Below, in pieces: positions 44,446 to 56,104 of a DNA stretch of 64,000 nt (the first letter of the stretch is position 1; each line of letters starts with the position of its first letter). The position numbers and the translations under genes were made by a program. The DNA is from Delphinus delphis (Eukaryota; Chordata; Mammalia; Artiodactyla; Delphinidae). The stretch covers positions 18,467,701-18,531,700 of the forward strand of contig NC_082684.1 in NCBI RefSeq assembly GCF_949987515.2. The letters run 5' to 3'. The notes beneath the pieces are model-generated. The model made no database searches. It saw only the letters and a list, made by a program, of their open reading frames with translations, and was not told the origin of the DNA.

Positions 44446-44820
44446 GCAATAGTCAGATTAGGAACTTCTGCACAGGAGAGAGAGGAAGTGGTCTAATTTT
44501 GCAAATTCAGGTTAAAAGGTGCCATATCTAACTGCCTGTTTTTGTGTCCACATTCTCAAGACTTTTAATGTCTTTTAAGGTAATTTTTCATCAGTATTTA
44601 AAAGGGTATTTAATTGGCTCCACTTATTAATTTTTTTTCATCTTACTAATTTTTAAAGCACAACTTTGCATACATTGTTAGTGAGAAGGAATTAGCTAAA
44701 CTTTAATAGCAATAAGAAGTTGCAAGTCCCTCTCTTTAAATTTTTCTTTTCTGTTTCACCTTTCCTTGTGGCAAACCCAGAAAATACTTTCCAATAAAAA
44801 GTCACTTTTCCCTGTGTTAC

Positions 44821-45050
44821 AGATGCCCGAGATTTGCATTTTATTCAGCTGACGTTTTCACCGCTTTCTTTTTTTCTCATTGGTACAGAATGACAAAGAG
44901 GGAAAAAATAGAACTTTCTGGGAAAGAAGGCATAAGAAGGTTGAGTGTTGAAGAGATCAATGTAGTTTTCCCTAGAGCTTTCTGGGCAAAGCACAGAAAA
45001 TGCAGATAAGCGGCTTTGCTTGTCAAAAAGAGATTCAGGTGCGTCTACAC
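44821..45050. other. CpG-retaining segment with octamer, E-box and CRE-like sites
   Basis: Five CpGs in about 220 bp (44828, 44853, 44862, near 45010, near 45042). ATTTGCAT (44832-44839), CAGCTG (44846-44851) and TGACGT (44850-44855) fall within 24 bp. A regulatory role is inferred only. Confidence 0.3.
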
Positions 45051-46554
45051 AATGCTATCAGGATGGGGAACACTGGCTTTTTTCTTTTTTTTCACATACT
45101 CAAATAACTACTTTGACAAATTTTCCCACTCAGTTGATCTTTGTTAAAGCTTGTAAAGATGCACCCTTCAAGTGAGACCACTAGGTTTTGATCCATTGCT
45201 TTTGTCCAAACAATAGCAAACAACTTAACTAAGAATTTAATTTATTCCATTGGTCTCATGGGAGTTCCCAGTTTCCATTTACATGGTACAGCGCCTTCTA
45301 TAGTCTCTCTCTCCCTCTTTCAACTGGCACTTCACCTCAAATAGTATTTTTTGAGATTCAGATGTGGCACTCTCTGGTGTTAGCTACATAAATTCTTTAT
45401 TTTGTTGTTGGTTTGCTAACTTTTCCAAGTGCAGAAAGACCCGAGTAGTCTAACCTAATTTCTAGGACTGCTCTATACAAACCAGTTTTCTTAATAGTTT
45501 TGAAAGTATTGTTCAATTAATATGTATAAGTAAATTTGGGACAGTGATAGTTAAACTGAACAGATTTAAAAAGTCTGACCTATACATTTTAGCTACTTAG
45601 GAAAGAATCTAATTTAAACTTTCTAAAGCATGGTTGACCCATTATTTAAATTTTCCATAAAAGAGTTGGTTTATCCATAAGAAACGTTATTTTTTTCAGA
45701 TGTTAAATTATTAGAAATTAATATGCTGTAAATATATGGTCAACCAGAGTAGCATTTTCCCTGGATACATATGGGAAAAGAGTTTTCCTAAAACACACCT
45801 TTGTCTTTTCTACTGGTCCACTTATTAGCATGCAGATAATCAATCTCTCTCCTTGTAATACCATTTTGGAGGTTAATGAAAGAGTGAGTGGCCTCATTCA
45901 AGGTCATTATTTTAGAGTTCCTTCTGGATTTTTCTGTTTATCTTTCTTTCTTTTGTGTTCGCTTTGTGCTTTAGATATAATCCATCCTGGCTGTGATTTA
46001 TGGGTCTCTATGCTCTTTAAATGGTGACTTTTTCAAAAGCTGGGGTCACATTTATTAATTTTTGTACTTTTGGTGCCTAGAATTGTACCTGGCAACCAGC
46101 ATCTAATTAATCCCCAAATGCGCACATATCTAGTACAGTGTGTTGATCAAAGTACTGTATAACATTTTCCAGTCTTTGGGGACAGGTATTAGAATTTGAG
46201 CCTTTATTTGGTTACTATGGATGTTTGCCTAATTTAGGATACAGGTAGGTAAATGGGAGAGAAGAAGGTATGTCTGTAAAAACAAAGGTGCTCAGTGATT
46301 GCGTATTGTTATTTGAGAGGCTGGAGAGTACCCTCACTTTATTAACTGTCTATGTACGTGAGAAGTCCTTCAAATCTTGATTCTCTTCACTGCAGGCTGC
46401 CAGTGAAGACTACATATTAAAGTGTTTCTTAACCAGCCTACCATTGACTTGATTCCCAGACAGCCAAGTAATTGTGAGTTGACTTGTATAGAACTGATCT
46501 TTCAGAACGGAAAGAATGCAATTCACATTAATATTGTATATTTTGCCAACAGAT
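45051..46554. other. Unique sequence, nothing firmly recognised
   Basis: About 1.5 kb. A possible L2 3' tail (TTTTGGTGCCTAGAATTGTAC) at 46066-46090 is the only hint of a repeat. Confidence 0.4.
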
Positions 46555-46730
46555 TATATCTTGGTTGCTAAGAGCATAGGATCAGGCAATAGGAGTTCTG
46601 AGTTCAAATTCCAAATCTCACTCTTACCAAGTGTGTGCCCACTGGGTACAGAATCATCTAAAGTGACTCAGTAAAATGAATGAATACCTAGAGTATATGG
46701 TCGTGTAAAGATTCAATGTGATATAATCAT
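46555..46730 (+). repeat. MIR SINE relic
   Basis: TTGGTTGCTAAGAGCATAGG, GTTCTGAGTTCAAATTCC, ACCAAGTGTGTGCCCACTGGG and GTAAAGATTCAATGTGATA follow MIR order from the tRNA-like head. Confidence 0.82.
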
Positions 46731-46734
46731 CATA

Positions 46735-46860
46735 TATCCATTGAGTGCCTGTCATGTGTATACAAAGATGAACAAGGTGACAAAGTCTTTCTGTATCCTA
46801 GTGACTTTAGAATTAATACATCTAAAGACTGCTGACAGTGTCAAACACAAAGTAATTATT
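46735..46860 (-). repeat. L2 LINE 3' end, minus strand
   Basis: TATCCATTGAGTGCCTGTCATG and AAAGATGAACAAGGTGACAAAG resemble the reverse complement of the L2 3' end. Short. Confidence 0.55.
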
Positions 46861-47864
46861 ACCGCTGTTGTTAGTGTAAATAATAAAATCACCTCGCCCT
46901 CCAACCATGGATCACAGATCATCACAGATCCCTCCAGAGAATCACTAGAAATCTGCACTGCTGGAGTTCTGTGCTGTTATTCTGAAAGAGGATGTAGCCA
47001 GAGATTGCAAACATCCAGGATTTCAGGCATAGGAGAGGTTGAAATGCCAGGAAATATTGGAAATATCATCCCCCAGCCTTTCAACTTAACTGGCAGATTT
47101 TTCCTTGGTTATCTTCATTCAGTCTCTACTTCCGCATCATCAGGGCCTCACCAGCCACAACTGGGAGGGCACCACTGAACTTCTGGTAAGAGCGGTTTCT
47201 CACCACAAATTGGAGGAAGCATGTGGGCAAAGTATAGCATTGCGCTTTCCTAGACCATGGCCTTCTTTTCATTTGGCAAAGAGATTCAGTTTGCCGTTTT
47301 GAGGATAATGGGAAGCAATACTTAACTTCATAACATTGATTCATATCCTTTCTCTTAATAGCTCTAACAGGACAACTGAAATTTACATTGCCTGATTGAA
47401 GAAAAGGTTTTATTTGACCCAGGCATGAAGTTAGCCTTCCAATTCTTCCCTAGTCTCTGAGTCGTAAACAATTAAATGCCTAGAATTTGTACCTTACAAG
47501 ATAAAATAAATGTGATAATCTTTTACTGGTAAACAATCAATAGCTTATTAAAAAATAGAATGTCATTTTCTGATTGTTGTAATGGGACAAAGTTTTATTT
47601 TGCTCCTTTAGGATATTCCATTAGAGCTGGAATAATTGTAGAATAGATTTTGAAAGTAATATATTCAGGAATAAAACAATGCAATGTGCAATAACTCAAC
47701 TTGATTAATAGGTTAATTGCAATAATGCTTGGTATATAGATCTTTTGCACCAAGACTTTTGAAATTTAGAAAAATTCATAGTGTTTATGGTTGTTACTTA
47801 AACAGTTTAAAGGGATTATTAATATTCAGAAACATGAACTAATTTCCTTTGAGGGGAGATAATA
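46861..47864. other. Unique sequence, no gene supported
   Basis: A 145-codon plus frame (46741-47178) ends just before a good donor-like CTG|GTAAGAG (cut before 47186), but it starts inside an L2 relic and no protein similarity was recognised. Confidence 0.4.
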
Positions 47865-48035
47865 TAGTGGCTGTAAAATAAGAACTGGCTTTGGAACTGG
47901 GCAAACTGAGTTTAAATTCTGACTCTTTCACTTATACGCTATGTGATTTTAGATAAATAATTTAATCTTGAATTTTCTTATCTGAAAAATAGGGATAATG
48001 ATACCTGATGCTTTAGTAGTACAATGAGGTGCTCC
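47865..48035 (+). repeat. MIR SINE relic
   Basis: AACTGGCTTTGGAACTGGGC, TTAAATTCTGACTCTTTCAC, CTATGTGATTTTAGATAAAT and TATCTGAAAAATAGGGATAA follow MIR order. Confidence 0.88.
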
Positions 48036-48079
48036 ACAAAGATAATGGGAGAACAAGGAAATTAGACTGGACATAACCA

Positions 48080-48200
48080 TTATCTGAGGAATTTGTAGAA
48101 AACAGCAAAATACCTGGGCCTCCAACCCCAGAAATTCTGATATAATTATTGTTGAGTGGGACTGAGACTGTGGGTTTTTTAAAATATCCAGGCAGACACA
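48080..48200 (+). repeat. MER5-like hAT DNA transposon relic
   Basis: CAAAATACCTGGGCCTCCAAC, CCCAGAAATTCTGATATAATT and TTTTTTAAAATATCCAGGC match the middle of MER5-type elements. Confidence 0.65.
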
Positions 48201-48224
48201 GTTCCTGTCTTTTATGGAGTGGGC

Positions 48225-48440
48225 AGCATGGTGGTTATATCAAGATATAACTAATGAATTAAATTGAACATGAGGTTTGAAGTCAGACAGGTTTGTTATG
48301 ACTTACTACCTGTGTGTCCTCAGTTAATAATTTAATTTCCCCCATTTTCAGTTTCTTCATGTATAAAGTATCACTAAAGTTAATGTATTTAACTTTAGCA
48401 CCATGATTTAGGACTGCTGTATAGTAGATGTCCCCCAAAT
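48225..48440 (+). repeat. MIR SINE relic
   Basis: GAGGTTTGAAGTCAGACAGG, TTACTACCTGTGTGTCCTCAG and TTCAGTTTCTTCATGTATAAAG follow MIR order. It contains a small perfect hairpin CTAAAGTTAA-TGTAT-TTAACTTTAG (48374-48398). Confidence 0.82.
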
Positions 48441-49954
48441 AGTATTATTTTCTATAATTTGAAAAGTATTGCTTGTAGTTTTGCCTCAAAAAGATGCTAT
48501 GGCTCTGGTTGTTTGGGTCTGCAAATATCTAATCACCCAGCTATAATATTCAATTTAAAGATGAATAATATATCCCTCAAAGGTTAAGAAAAATCACATT
48601 TGTATGTCATTAGTGTTGAGGGGGGCAGTTATAGCCTCCTTTCCATGCCAATTCATTACTACTACTGTCTATACATCTCTCTGTAAAATATACCCATTAG
48701 TCATAGAATTTTAGGTGTTCAGAATTGATCTATATTTCATTGTACAAATGCAGCTTAAACAGCATCTTTCTGTGATTTGTTTTCAATTTCCATCTTGCAT
48801 GTTTTAGAATTTTATCTTATATCTTGGTTTATGTAAGGTTGTGTCAAAAAAAATTGTAAGCATGGAGGAAAGATGACCCAACAGACACTTCATCTATATC
48901 AATTTTATTTCAAGTTCTGGTTTATTTCAGCTGAATACTTATAAACCTAGGATTCCCTCATAGACCCTCAGTTCTTAGTTAAAATCTCTATCATATTGTC
49001 TAGAGGAAAAGTCTACTTTTCCATGTTTTTCTCCTTTGTACAGAGTTCCAGAACATTAAGATTACAGCTCTTGGCCTAAGAATTCAATTTTCTATAAGCA
49101 GAGAGTGATTTTCACCATATCAAATCTGATATTTATCATTTTTGGCAGTCTCCAATTGCAAATGAAGTTTCCTGGAATATTATGAAAGAAAGACATTGGT
49201 GTATAGAACACTCTTGATTCATAGTACAAGACCTTGGTTTTAAAATAATCTTGTGGGATAATTTGTCTTAATTCTTATTCTTCCCTTCATTTTATACCTT
49301 AATGCAGTTAAAATAAACACTTTAATTTAAGCAATAAATTAAAAGTTAAGAATATGTCTATTCTGTATGAGGGCATAATTAAGGGTACAATTCCTCAGTC
49401 CTTTTCCTTATTTCAACTTCTTTGATTTTGGTCTAAATCAGAACACTGTACAAATACTAAAAGAAGCCTCTTTATCATGAAAATATAAGGCATGATTATG
49501 AAATATAAAGCCTATGCTCAAAGTTAGAATAAAATTAAGAATTGTAACTCACCCTCAAGCTAAGAAACAAACCCCCAACCCTGTCTCAGAAGTCACATTA
49601 TGCTGACCTAAGTTCATGACAGTAGTAGTTGAGATTCACTGGGTTGACTTATCATTTCACCCAGAGCCCCACTTTTTTTTTTTTTTTCCTCCTGGAAGAA
49701 ACTTTTCCTAAATTACTCTTGGATTGAGGGCTGCTCTTCCTTGGAGACCATATTCATTATGTGACTACCTTCCTGCTCAATCCCATTAAATCTAGTATAA
49801 AGCCAGCACTCTCTGCATCTGTTCAAAAGCCACACATCCAGGTTCAGCTTTTCATTCACATGATTTTTGACTTGAGCTAGGCTTAGCTATTCAAAATGTC
49901 CTAAATGTACTTCATGCATTCATATCCCATGCCTCTATATGCAACCTCTTTTTG
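48441..49954. other. Unique AT-rich sequence, nothing recognised
   Basis: About 1.5 kb with no repeat family, RNA or coding signature. Confidence 0.4.
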
Positions 49955-50175
49955 TTTAGGTCTTCCTCTTATTTTTTACCCATGTAGTCTGATCAAAACA
50001 TCAGATCTCTCATGCAAACTTTTCTGATCATGAACTGCTATAACTTTTCTTGTCCTTTAATTAATTAACTTTATTGTTTAATTAGTCTATACTGTCATAC
50101 TTTTTCATGTGTCTACTTTCTTTCTTTCTCTTCAGTTAGATTGAAAACTACTTAAGAGCAGACTGGGCAATACTT
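49955..50175 (+). repeat. L2 LINE 3' end
   Basis: AGGTCTTCCTCTTATTTTTTACC, TTGTTTAATTAGTCTATACTG and GTTAGATTGAAAACTACTTAAG then GAGCAGACTGGGCAATAC follow the L2 3' end. Confidence 0.6.
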
Positions 50176-50224
50176 TTTCTCCTAAATTAAAACAAACAAA
50201 CAAACAAAAAAACTTTCTTTTTAA

Positions 50225-50300
50225 ACATGTATTTAATCAAGCACTTACTATGTGTCAGGTACTCCTCTAGATATTTGGGCTGCATCAAAGAACAAAGTGT
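50225..50300 (-). repeat. L2 or MIR 3' end, minus strand
   Basis: ATGTATTTAATCAAGCACTTAC and TATGTGTCAGGTACTCCTCTAG match the shared 3' end of L2 and MIR read in reverse; too short to separate the two. Confidence 0.55.
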
Positions 50301-50655
50301 GCCCATTTGCAAAATTATAAGAATTTCTGCTTTCTTTTCATAATTCACTGAATCCTAGAAGAATGATAGGTTTAGCTAAATTCTAATAGACAAGTAATTA
50401 TGACGATACCCAATAAAGTACTCAGTTCATTACTGGTGAGTCTTATCAGTTTGACTTAATAGAAATCCGTGGAGGGAAAGATAAATAAAACTAGTAATTA
50501 CTGAACAACAGCACAACATTTATATAGTCATTTTCATTTAATCTTTACAATAAATATTTAGGTATTTAGGCTCTCAGAGGGTTGCCTTCGAGTAAAGCAG
50601 AAGACAAATGTATCAAAAGTTAGGTAGCCCAACAGAAAAGTCTTGGTCTCTCTGG
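50301..50655. other. Unique sequence, nothing recognised
   Basis: No repeat or gene identified up to the L1 5' region. Confidence 0.4.
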
Positions 50656-50736
50656 TCTAGATGGCAACATAGGAAGATCCTGAACTCACGGCCTCCCATG
50701 GACAGAGTCTACCCCTACATGTGGAACATTTTCTCT

Positions 50737-50834
50737 TTTTTTTTTTTTTTTTTTTTTTGCGGTACACGGGGCACGAACCCGTGTCCCCTGCATCAGCAGG
50801 TGGACTCTTAACCACTGCGCCACCAGGGAAACCC
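50737..50834 (-). mobile_element. CHR SINE with large internal deletion, minus strand
   Basis: Poly-T, then GCGGTACACGGGG joined directly to CACGAACCCGTGTCCCC and the normal head. More than 100 bp of the SINE middle is absent. The duplication AACATTTTCTCTT / AACATTTCCTCTT (50725 on and 50835-50847) shows both true ends remain. It sits in L1 5' UTR. Confidence 0.93.
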
Positions 50835-52229
50835 AACATTTCCTCTTAAAAAAACCTAAAGGCTGGCTGAGTGATGACTACACATTTGGTCAAATGATAA
50901 GAAAACCATGTTGAAGCAGGAAGAAGAATCTAGGACACTATCTTGCCATAAACCCACACCTGGCACACAGTGGGCCACAACTGGGAGAAAACTCAAAACC
51001 CAGAGCTTCTCTTCAAAGAATGAAGGGTTCCAATCCCACATCAGTTACTTCAACTTTTAGGTCCTCACCTCAGAGAAGAATCCCCCAAACATCTAACTTT
51101 GAAAACCAAAGGGGCTTGTGTCCCAAGGCTCACAAGGCTGTAGCAACCTGGGAGATAGCTCCTAAAAGTGCCTGGACTCACCCATCCAAGTTCCCAGCTT
51201 CCTGGATGGCAGCTGATTGCTCCCAGACTTAAGGTAAAGGAGGCTCACCTGCTTAGCAAAAAACATCAAAATCTATTGTGTTGCTGTACAAGGATAATAA
51301 ACTATCAGAAAGCAAAATAAAGAAAACAATTCCATTTACAATTGAATCAAAAAGAATAAAGTACCCAGGAATAAATTTAACCAAGGAGGTGAAAGACCTG
51401 TATATTGAAAACTACAGACATCCATGACAGGTATTGAAGAAGACACAAATAAATGGAAAAATATTCTGGGCTACGGACTAGTAGAATCACTATTGTTAAA
51501 ATGACCATACTACCCAATGCAATCTACAGATTCAATGCAATTCCTATCAACATTCCAATGGCATTTTTCAAAGAAATAGGACAAATAATCCTAAAATCTG
51601 TATGGAACCACAAAAGAGACCCCAAATAACCAAAGCAATCTTGAGAAAGAACAAAGTTGGAGACATCATGGTCCCTGATTTCAAACTATATTACAAAAGC
51701 TATAGTAATTAAAACACTATAGTAGATCAATGGAACAGAATAGAAAGCTCAGATATAAACTCATTTATATGATCAATTAATATATGATAAAGAAGCCAAG
51801 AATATACAACAGGACAGGATAGTATCTTCAAAAAATGGTTGTGGGAAAATTGGACAGCTACATGCAAAAGAATGAGACCTGACCACCATCTTACACCATA
51901 CACAAAAGTTAACTCAAAATGGATGAAAGACTTGAATGTAAGACCTAAAACCATAAAATTTCTAGAAGAAACAATAGGCAGTAACCTATCTTTGAGATAG
52001 GTCTTGGCAATGTTTTTTGGGGTCTGACTCCAAAAGCCAAAGCAACAAAAGGGAAAATAAATAAGTGAGACTACATCGTACTAAAAATTGTTTGCACAGG
52101 AAGGTAAACCATCAACAAAATGAAAAGGCAATCTACAGAATAGGAGAAAAATTTGCAAATGTGTCTGATGAAGGACTAATATCCAAAATACATACAGAAC
52201 TCATACAACTCAATAGCAAAAACTACCCA

Positions 52230-52428
52230 AACAATCTATGAAATCCAAACAGCCATTTTCTTGGTAGTAAAATTTGCCTTACTACAATGGAAGAGTGTAC
52301 AGCAGAGGGGTAACAGGACTTAGCTTTGAAGTCAGAAAAACTCTACGTTCAACTCCGAGCTCTCTAACTCACAAAGACCATCTGAATCTGTTTCCATATC
52401 TATAAAATCAAAATCATTATGATTATCA
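52230..52428 (+). repeat. MIR-like segment inside the L1
   Basis: The L1 order breaks after AACTCAATAGCAAAAAC and resumes at GATTAAAAAGTGAGCAGAAG. The insert holds AGCTTTGAAGTCAGAAAAAC, CCGAGCTCTCTAACTCAC and TTTCCATATCTATAAAATC, which resemble MIR, with part of the core missing. Both edges show AGCAAAAA, a possible short duplication. Confidence 0.5.
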
Positions 52429-53240
52429 GCAAAAAAAGTCTGATTAAAAAGTGAGCAGAAGATCTGAATAGACATTTTTCCAAAGAAGACATACAGATGG
52501 CCAAATCAGGTACGTAGGTACATGAAGAGGTATTTAACATCACTAATCATCAAAGGAATGCATATCAAAATCACAATATCACTTTGCACCTGTTAGAGTG
52601 GTTATTATCAAAAAGAAAAGAAATAACAAGTTTTGGTGAGGATGTGAAGAAAAGGGAACTTTTGTGCACTGTTGGTGGGAATGAAAATTGGTGCAGCCTC
52701 TATAGAAAACAGTATGAAAGTTTCTCAAAAAATTAAAAATAGAACTATCACCTGAACCAGCAATTCCACTTCTGGGTACTTATCCTAAGAAAAATAAAAC
52801 ACTAACTTGAAAAGATATACACACTTCAGTGTTCACTGTGGCATCATTTACAATAGCCAAGAAATGGAAACAACCTAAGTGTCCATGGATGGATGAATGG
52901 ATATGGTAATTGTGGTATATATATACATACATATACACACAATGTTATATTCAGCCATAAAAAAAGACCAAAGTCTTGCCATTTGTGACAACATGGATGG
53001 ACCTTGTGGGCATTATGCTCAGTGAAATAAATCAGACAGAGAAAGACAAATACCATGTCATATCACTTATATGTGGAATCTAAAACAAAAAAAGCAAAAC
53101 AAAAAAAACAAGGTCTTAGATACAAAGAACAGATTGGTGGTTGCCAGAGGCAGGGTATGGGGGGGTTGGAGAAATAGGTGAAGAGGGTCAAAAGGTAAAA
53201 AGAAAAAAAAAAATTAAAACAAAAACAACAAATTATTTGT

Positions 53241-53702
53241 AGAGAGATGGATGGATGTAGCGTCTGTCATCCAGAGTAAAGTAAGTCAGAAAGAGAAAAA
53301 CAAATACTGTATGATAATACATATATATGGAATCTAAAAAAAAAAAAAAAAAAGGTTCTGAAGGACCTAGGGTCAGGACAGGAATAAAGACACAGATGTA
53401 GAGAATGGACTTGAGGACACGGTGAGGGGGAAGGGTAAGCTGGGACAAATTGACAGAGTGGCATGGACATATATACACTACCAAACGTAGAATAGATAGC
53501 TAGTGGGAAGCAGCCACATGGCACAGGGAGATCAGCTTGGTGCTTTGTGACCACCTAGAGGGGTGGGATGAGGAGGGTGGGAGGGAGATGAAAGAGGGAG
53601 GAGATATGGAGATATATGTATATGTATAGCCGATTCACTTTGTTATAAATCTGAAACTAACACACCATTGTAAAGCAATTAGACTCCAATAAAGATGTTT
53701 AA
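53241..53702 (+). mobile_element. Younger L1 LINE 3' end, 5'-truncated, in the tail of the preceding L1
   Basis: Starts at AGAGATGGATGGATGTAG in the last part of ORF2, then GTCAGAAAGAGAAAAACAAA, an A-run, and the full 3' UTR (AGGAATAAAGACACAGATG, ACATATATACACTACCAAA, GTAAAGCAATTAGACTCC) ending AATAAAGATGTTTAAAAAAA. It repeats an ORF2 segment already present in the preceding L1, so it is a separate insertion. The same family as the fragment at 35753. Confidence 0.93.
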
Positions 53703-54229
53703 AAAAATAATGATAATAGTAATAACAACCAAAAAAACACAAAAAAACAAAAACACAAACAACAACAATAAGTGTTAAAACCCCAAGCAACCAAAACAGA
53801 TATCACCAAATTCATGCAAAAGAAGTTCTTCATTTTATTTTATAAACCTTTCTGCAAGTTTGATTAGCTGATTTCATAACCCATAATAAAATACTAGTTA
53901 AAATAATGGCTAGCTCCACTGCATGTGAGGGTTTGACAATATGTACCTTCCAGGGCCCCAAGCAGTTAATAGGGAGTGATCCTTTTATATCACAACTTTC
54001 ATTCATCCTCAGTCACAATGGAATTACATTTTAAACCTGGTACACAAGGTCAATGACTAATTAGAAAACACTCTATAGAAAAGAAGCTTGAAAACAGCTG
54101 TTTTGGGCAAAAACTATAAACTAAATCAAAGCTATTGACCTGTCTCCAGCCATGTCAAAAGACCCTGGGTACCCACTAGTCCCTGGGCCTATTAACTTCA
54201 GTGACACTTTGCTTTAAGTATTTTATTCT
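53703..54229. other. A-rich then unique sequence
   Basis: Adenine-rich (AAC/AAAC)-type run at about 53700-53775 continuing the L1 tail, then unique sequence with no gene evidence. Confidence 0.45.
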
Positions 54230-54570
54230 GTCCCCTATTGACTATTCCCAACCTCTCACATTGTTCCTTGAATCTCAGTCCAAACCATAATCCAATATCA
54301 CTTGGACCACTCCATTAGCTTTCTAACTGCCCTCTTCACTGTTCAGTGGGTTGCCCTCCAATTTGTTCTCCATAGAGATCTTGGTAAAACATAGATTTGA
54401 TCTTGTCTCTCCCCTGCTTAAAAATCCCCTAGAAGCTTCCCATTGTTCTTAGAATTCAATTCAAAATACTTGGCCTAACTTAGAAGGAACTGCATCATCT
54501 AGTCCTTGTCTTCTTCTCCAAACTCATTCCACTCCATACTCCACACATTCTCTCTGATCCCTGTCCTCAA
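54230..54570 (+). repeat. L2 LINE fragment
   Basis: GCTTTCTAACTGCCCTCTTC, GATTTGATCTTGTCTCTCCCC, TGCTTAAAAATCCCCTAGAAG, CTTCCCATTGTTCTTAGAATT and CATCATCTAGTCCTTGTC follow the L2 ORF2 tail in order. Confidence 0.82.
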
Positions 54571-54789
54571 GAAGGAAGAAGAAAAGAAAAGAAGTTTTGG
54601 TCTGCCTATATAATTTAAAGTACTTTCTTATTCACAGATAAATGATATCCATGTCTTCTGAAGCCAGTTCTAGCTATCTGGAATACCTGGTATGAGAAAG
54701 GGATTTTGACACAAGTGACACTTGTAAATTATCTTTTTAATCAGTTGATCAAATTCTTGGTTGAACATCAGTATATTGTTTTCCAACAG

Positions 54790-55590
54790 TTCTCCAATGC
54801 CAACAAGGAGTCCTACAATTCAATTCAATTCTGATACTGACTACCTGGATTTAGACCAGAACCCCACAGGTTAAGGGTTCAGTCCCACAAGACTACTTCC
54901 ACTTCAGATGCCAGGCACAAATGGTGTCCCCAGGCTACCCGCACATCAGCCTGGATGACTATAAATGCAGAAGTCTTACAACCACCCGCCCCCCACTGCC
55001 CTTAAGTTTGATCATTTATTAGAATGACTCACAGAAGTCAGGAAAGCTCTATTCTTACAATTACAGTTTTATTATAATGAATGTAAATCTGGAACTGCCA
55101 AATGGAAGAAATGTGCAGTGTAAAGTGTGTGTATGTGGGGGAGTGAGGGGTACACCGAGCTTCTATATCTGCTCTTTGCACTCCACCCTCCCAGAACATT
55201 AATGTGTTCACCAGCTTGTAAGGAATTTAGATTCCTTCCTTCAAGAGTTTTAATCAAAATGTTATTTTGTGGGCATGATTGATTAAATCATTGGCCATTG
55301 GTGAATGAACTCAATCTCCAGCATTTCTCCCCTCCCCAAGGTCAGGGGGTAGGACTGAAAGTTCCAACACGTTAATCAGGTGGATGGATTCTCTGGCAAC
55401 CAACCCCCACCTTTGAGATCCACTAGGGGTCATCTCATTAGCATAAGCCCAGTATGGTCAAAAGGGGCTCATTACAAATTAAAAAAAGTACTCCTGCCAC
55501 TCAGGAAGTACCAAGAGTATTAGGCACTCTAGGCCAGGAACTGGGGACAAAGAACAAATATATATATATATATAATTATACTATAATTGG
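54790..55590 (-). mobile_element. ERVL-type LTR relic (MLT2-like), minus strand
   Basis: CAACAAGGAGTCCTACAATTC, CCCACAGGTTAAGGGTTCAG, AAGACTACTTCCACTTCAG, GGCATGATTGATTAAATC, ATTGGCCATTGGTGAATGAA and CATCTCATTAGCATAAG are collinear with a long mammalian ERVL LTR in reverse. The right end is an AT-rich TATATATA end. No internal gene is attached. Family name is my best recollection. Confidence 0.7.
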
Positions 55591-55799
55591 GAATACTCAA
55601 GGAGCTTTTTCACCAATGCCTGGGCCTCTCTGCTAAAGGTTCTGCTTTAGTTGTTCTGAGAGGAGCCCCATCATGAGCCCTTTTTAAAAGATCTGCAGGT
55701 AATTCTATTGTGCAGTTAAGGTTGAAAACTATCCTTTAAATAAGGGGGGAGCGGACATATTAAATATTTACTAGACAATCTTCAAATGTTTGTTGAACT

Positions 55800-56090
55800 A
55801 CGGTCCATGGACCATGCTTGATGCTGAGGCAACAACAGTGAATAAGCCTGACATATTCCTTTCCATGTGGAGCTTATAGTCCTGTAGGAAAAGACAAAAA
55901 TTACACATATACACAATTATAATGGAACTGAAAAAGTGAGGTACAGAGTCCTATGAGAACCTATAGAGTGGGCCCTAACATAATGAGGTGAGGGGTAGAG
56001 CCAGAGAAGTCCTCCTTGAAGAAAAGACACTGGTGGGAAATTGGAAAGAATGAAAAAGAGTTAGTCAAAGAAAGACAAGAGGATGATTTT
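55800..56090 (-). repeat. L2 LINE 3' part, minus strand
   Basis: GATGCTGAGGCAACAACAGTG, TTTCCATGTGGAGCTTATAG and GAGAAGTCCTCCTTGAAG are the reverse complement of the L2 3' region. Confidence 0.72.
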
Positions 56091-56104
56091 TATTTTCATT
56101 CTCT

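Larger units (their letters stand above)
50656..53235 (+). mobile_element. L1 LINE with 5' UTR but internally deleted
   Basis: 50656-51250 is L1 5' untranslated sequence (AACATAGGAAGATCCTGAAC, AAACCCACACCTGGCACAC, ACATCTAACTTTGAAAACC, CAAAGGGGCTTGTGTCCC). From about 51262 the sequence is the late part of ORF2 (CCATTTACAATTGAATCAA on) running to the ORF2 end and an A-rich tail near 53200-53235. ORF1, the endonuclease and the reverse-transcriptase core are missing, a gap of several kilobases. A CHR SINE (50737-50834) and a MIR-like segment (52230-52428) lie inside. Frames are broken throughout. Confidence 0.88.

Noticed and set aside
46741..47178. 145-codon open frame followed by a donor-like GTAAGAG
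   Set aside because: It starts in an L2 relic, no family was recognised, no acceptor-bounded exon could be defined, and one donor match is expected by chance.
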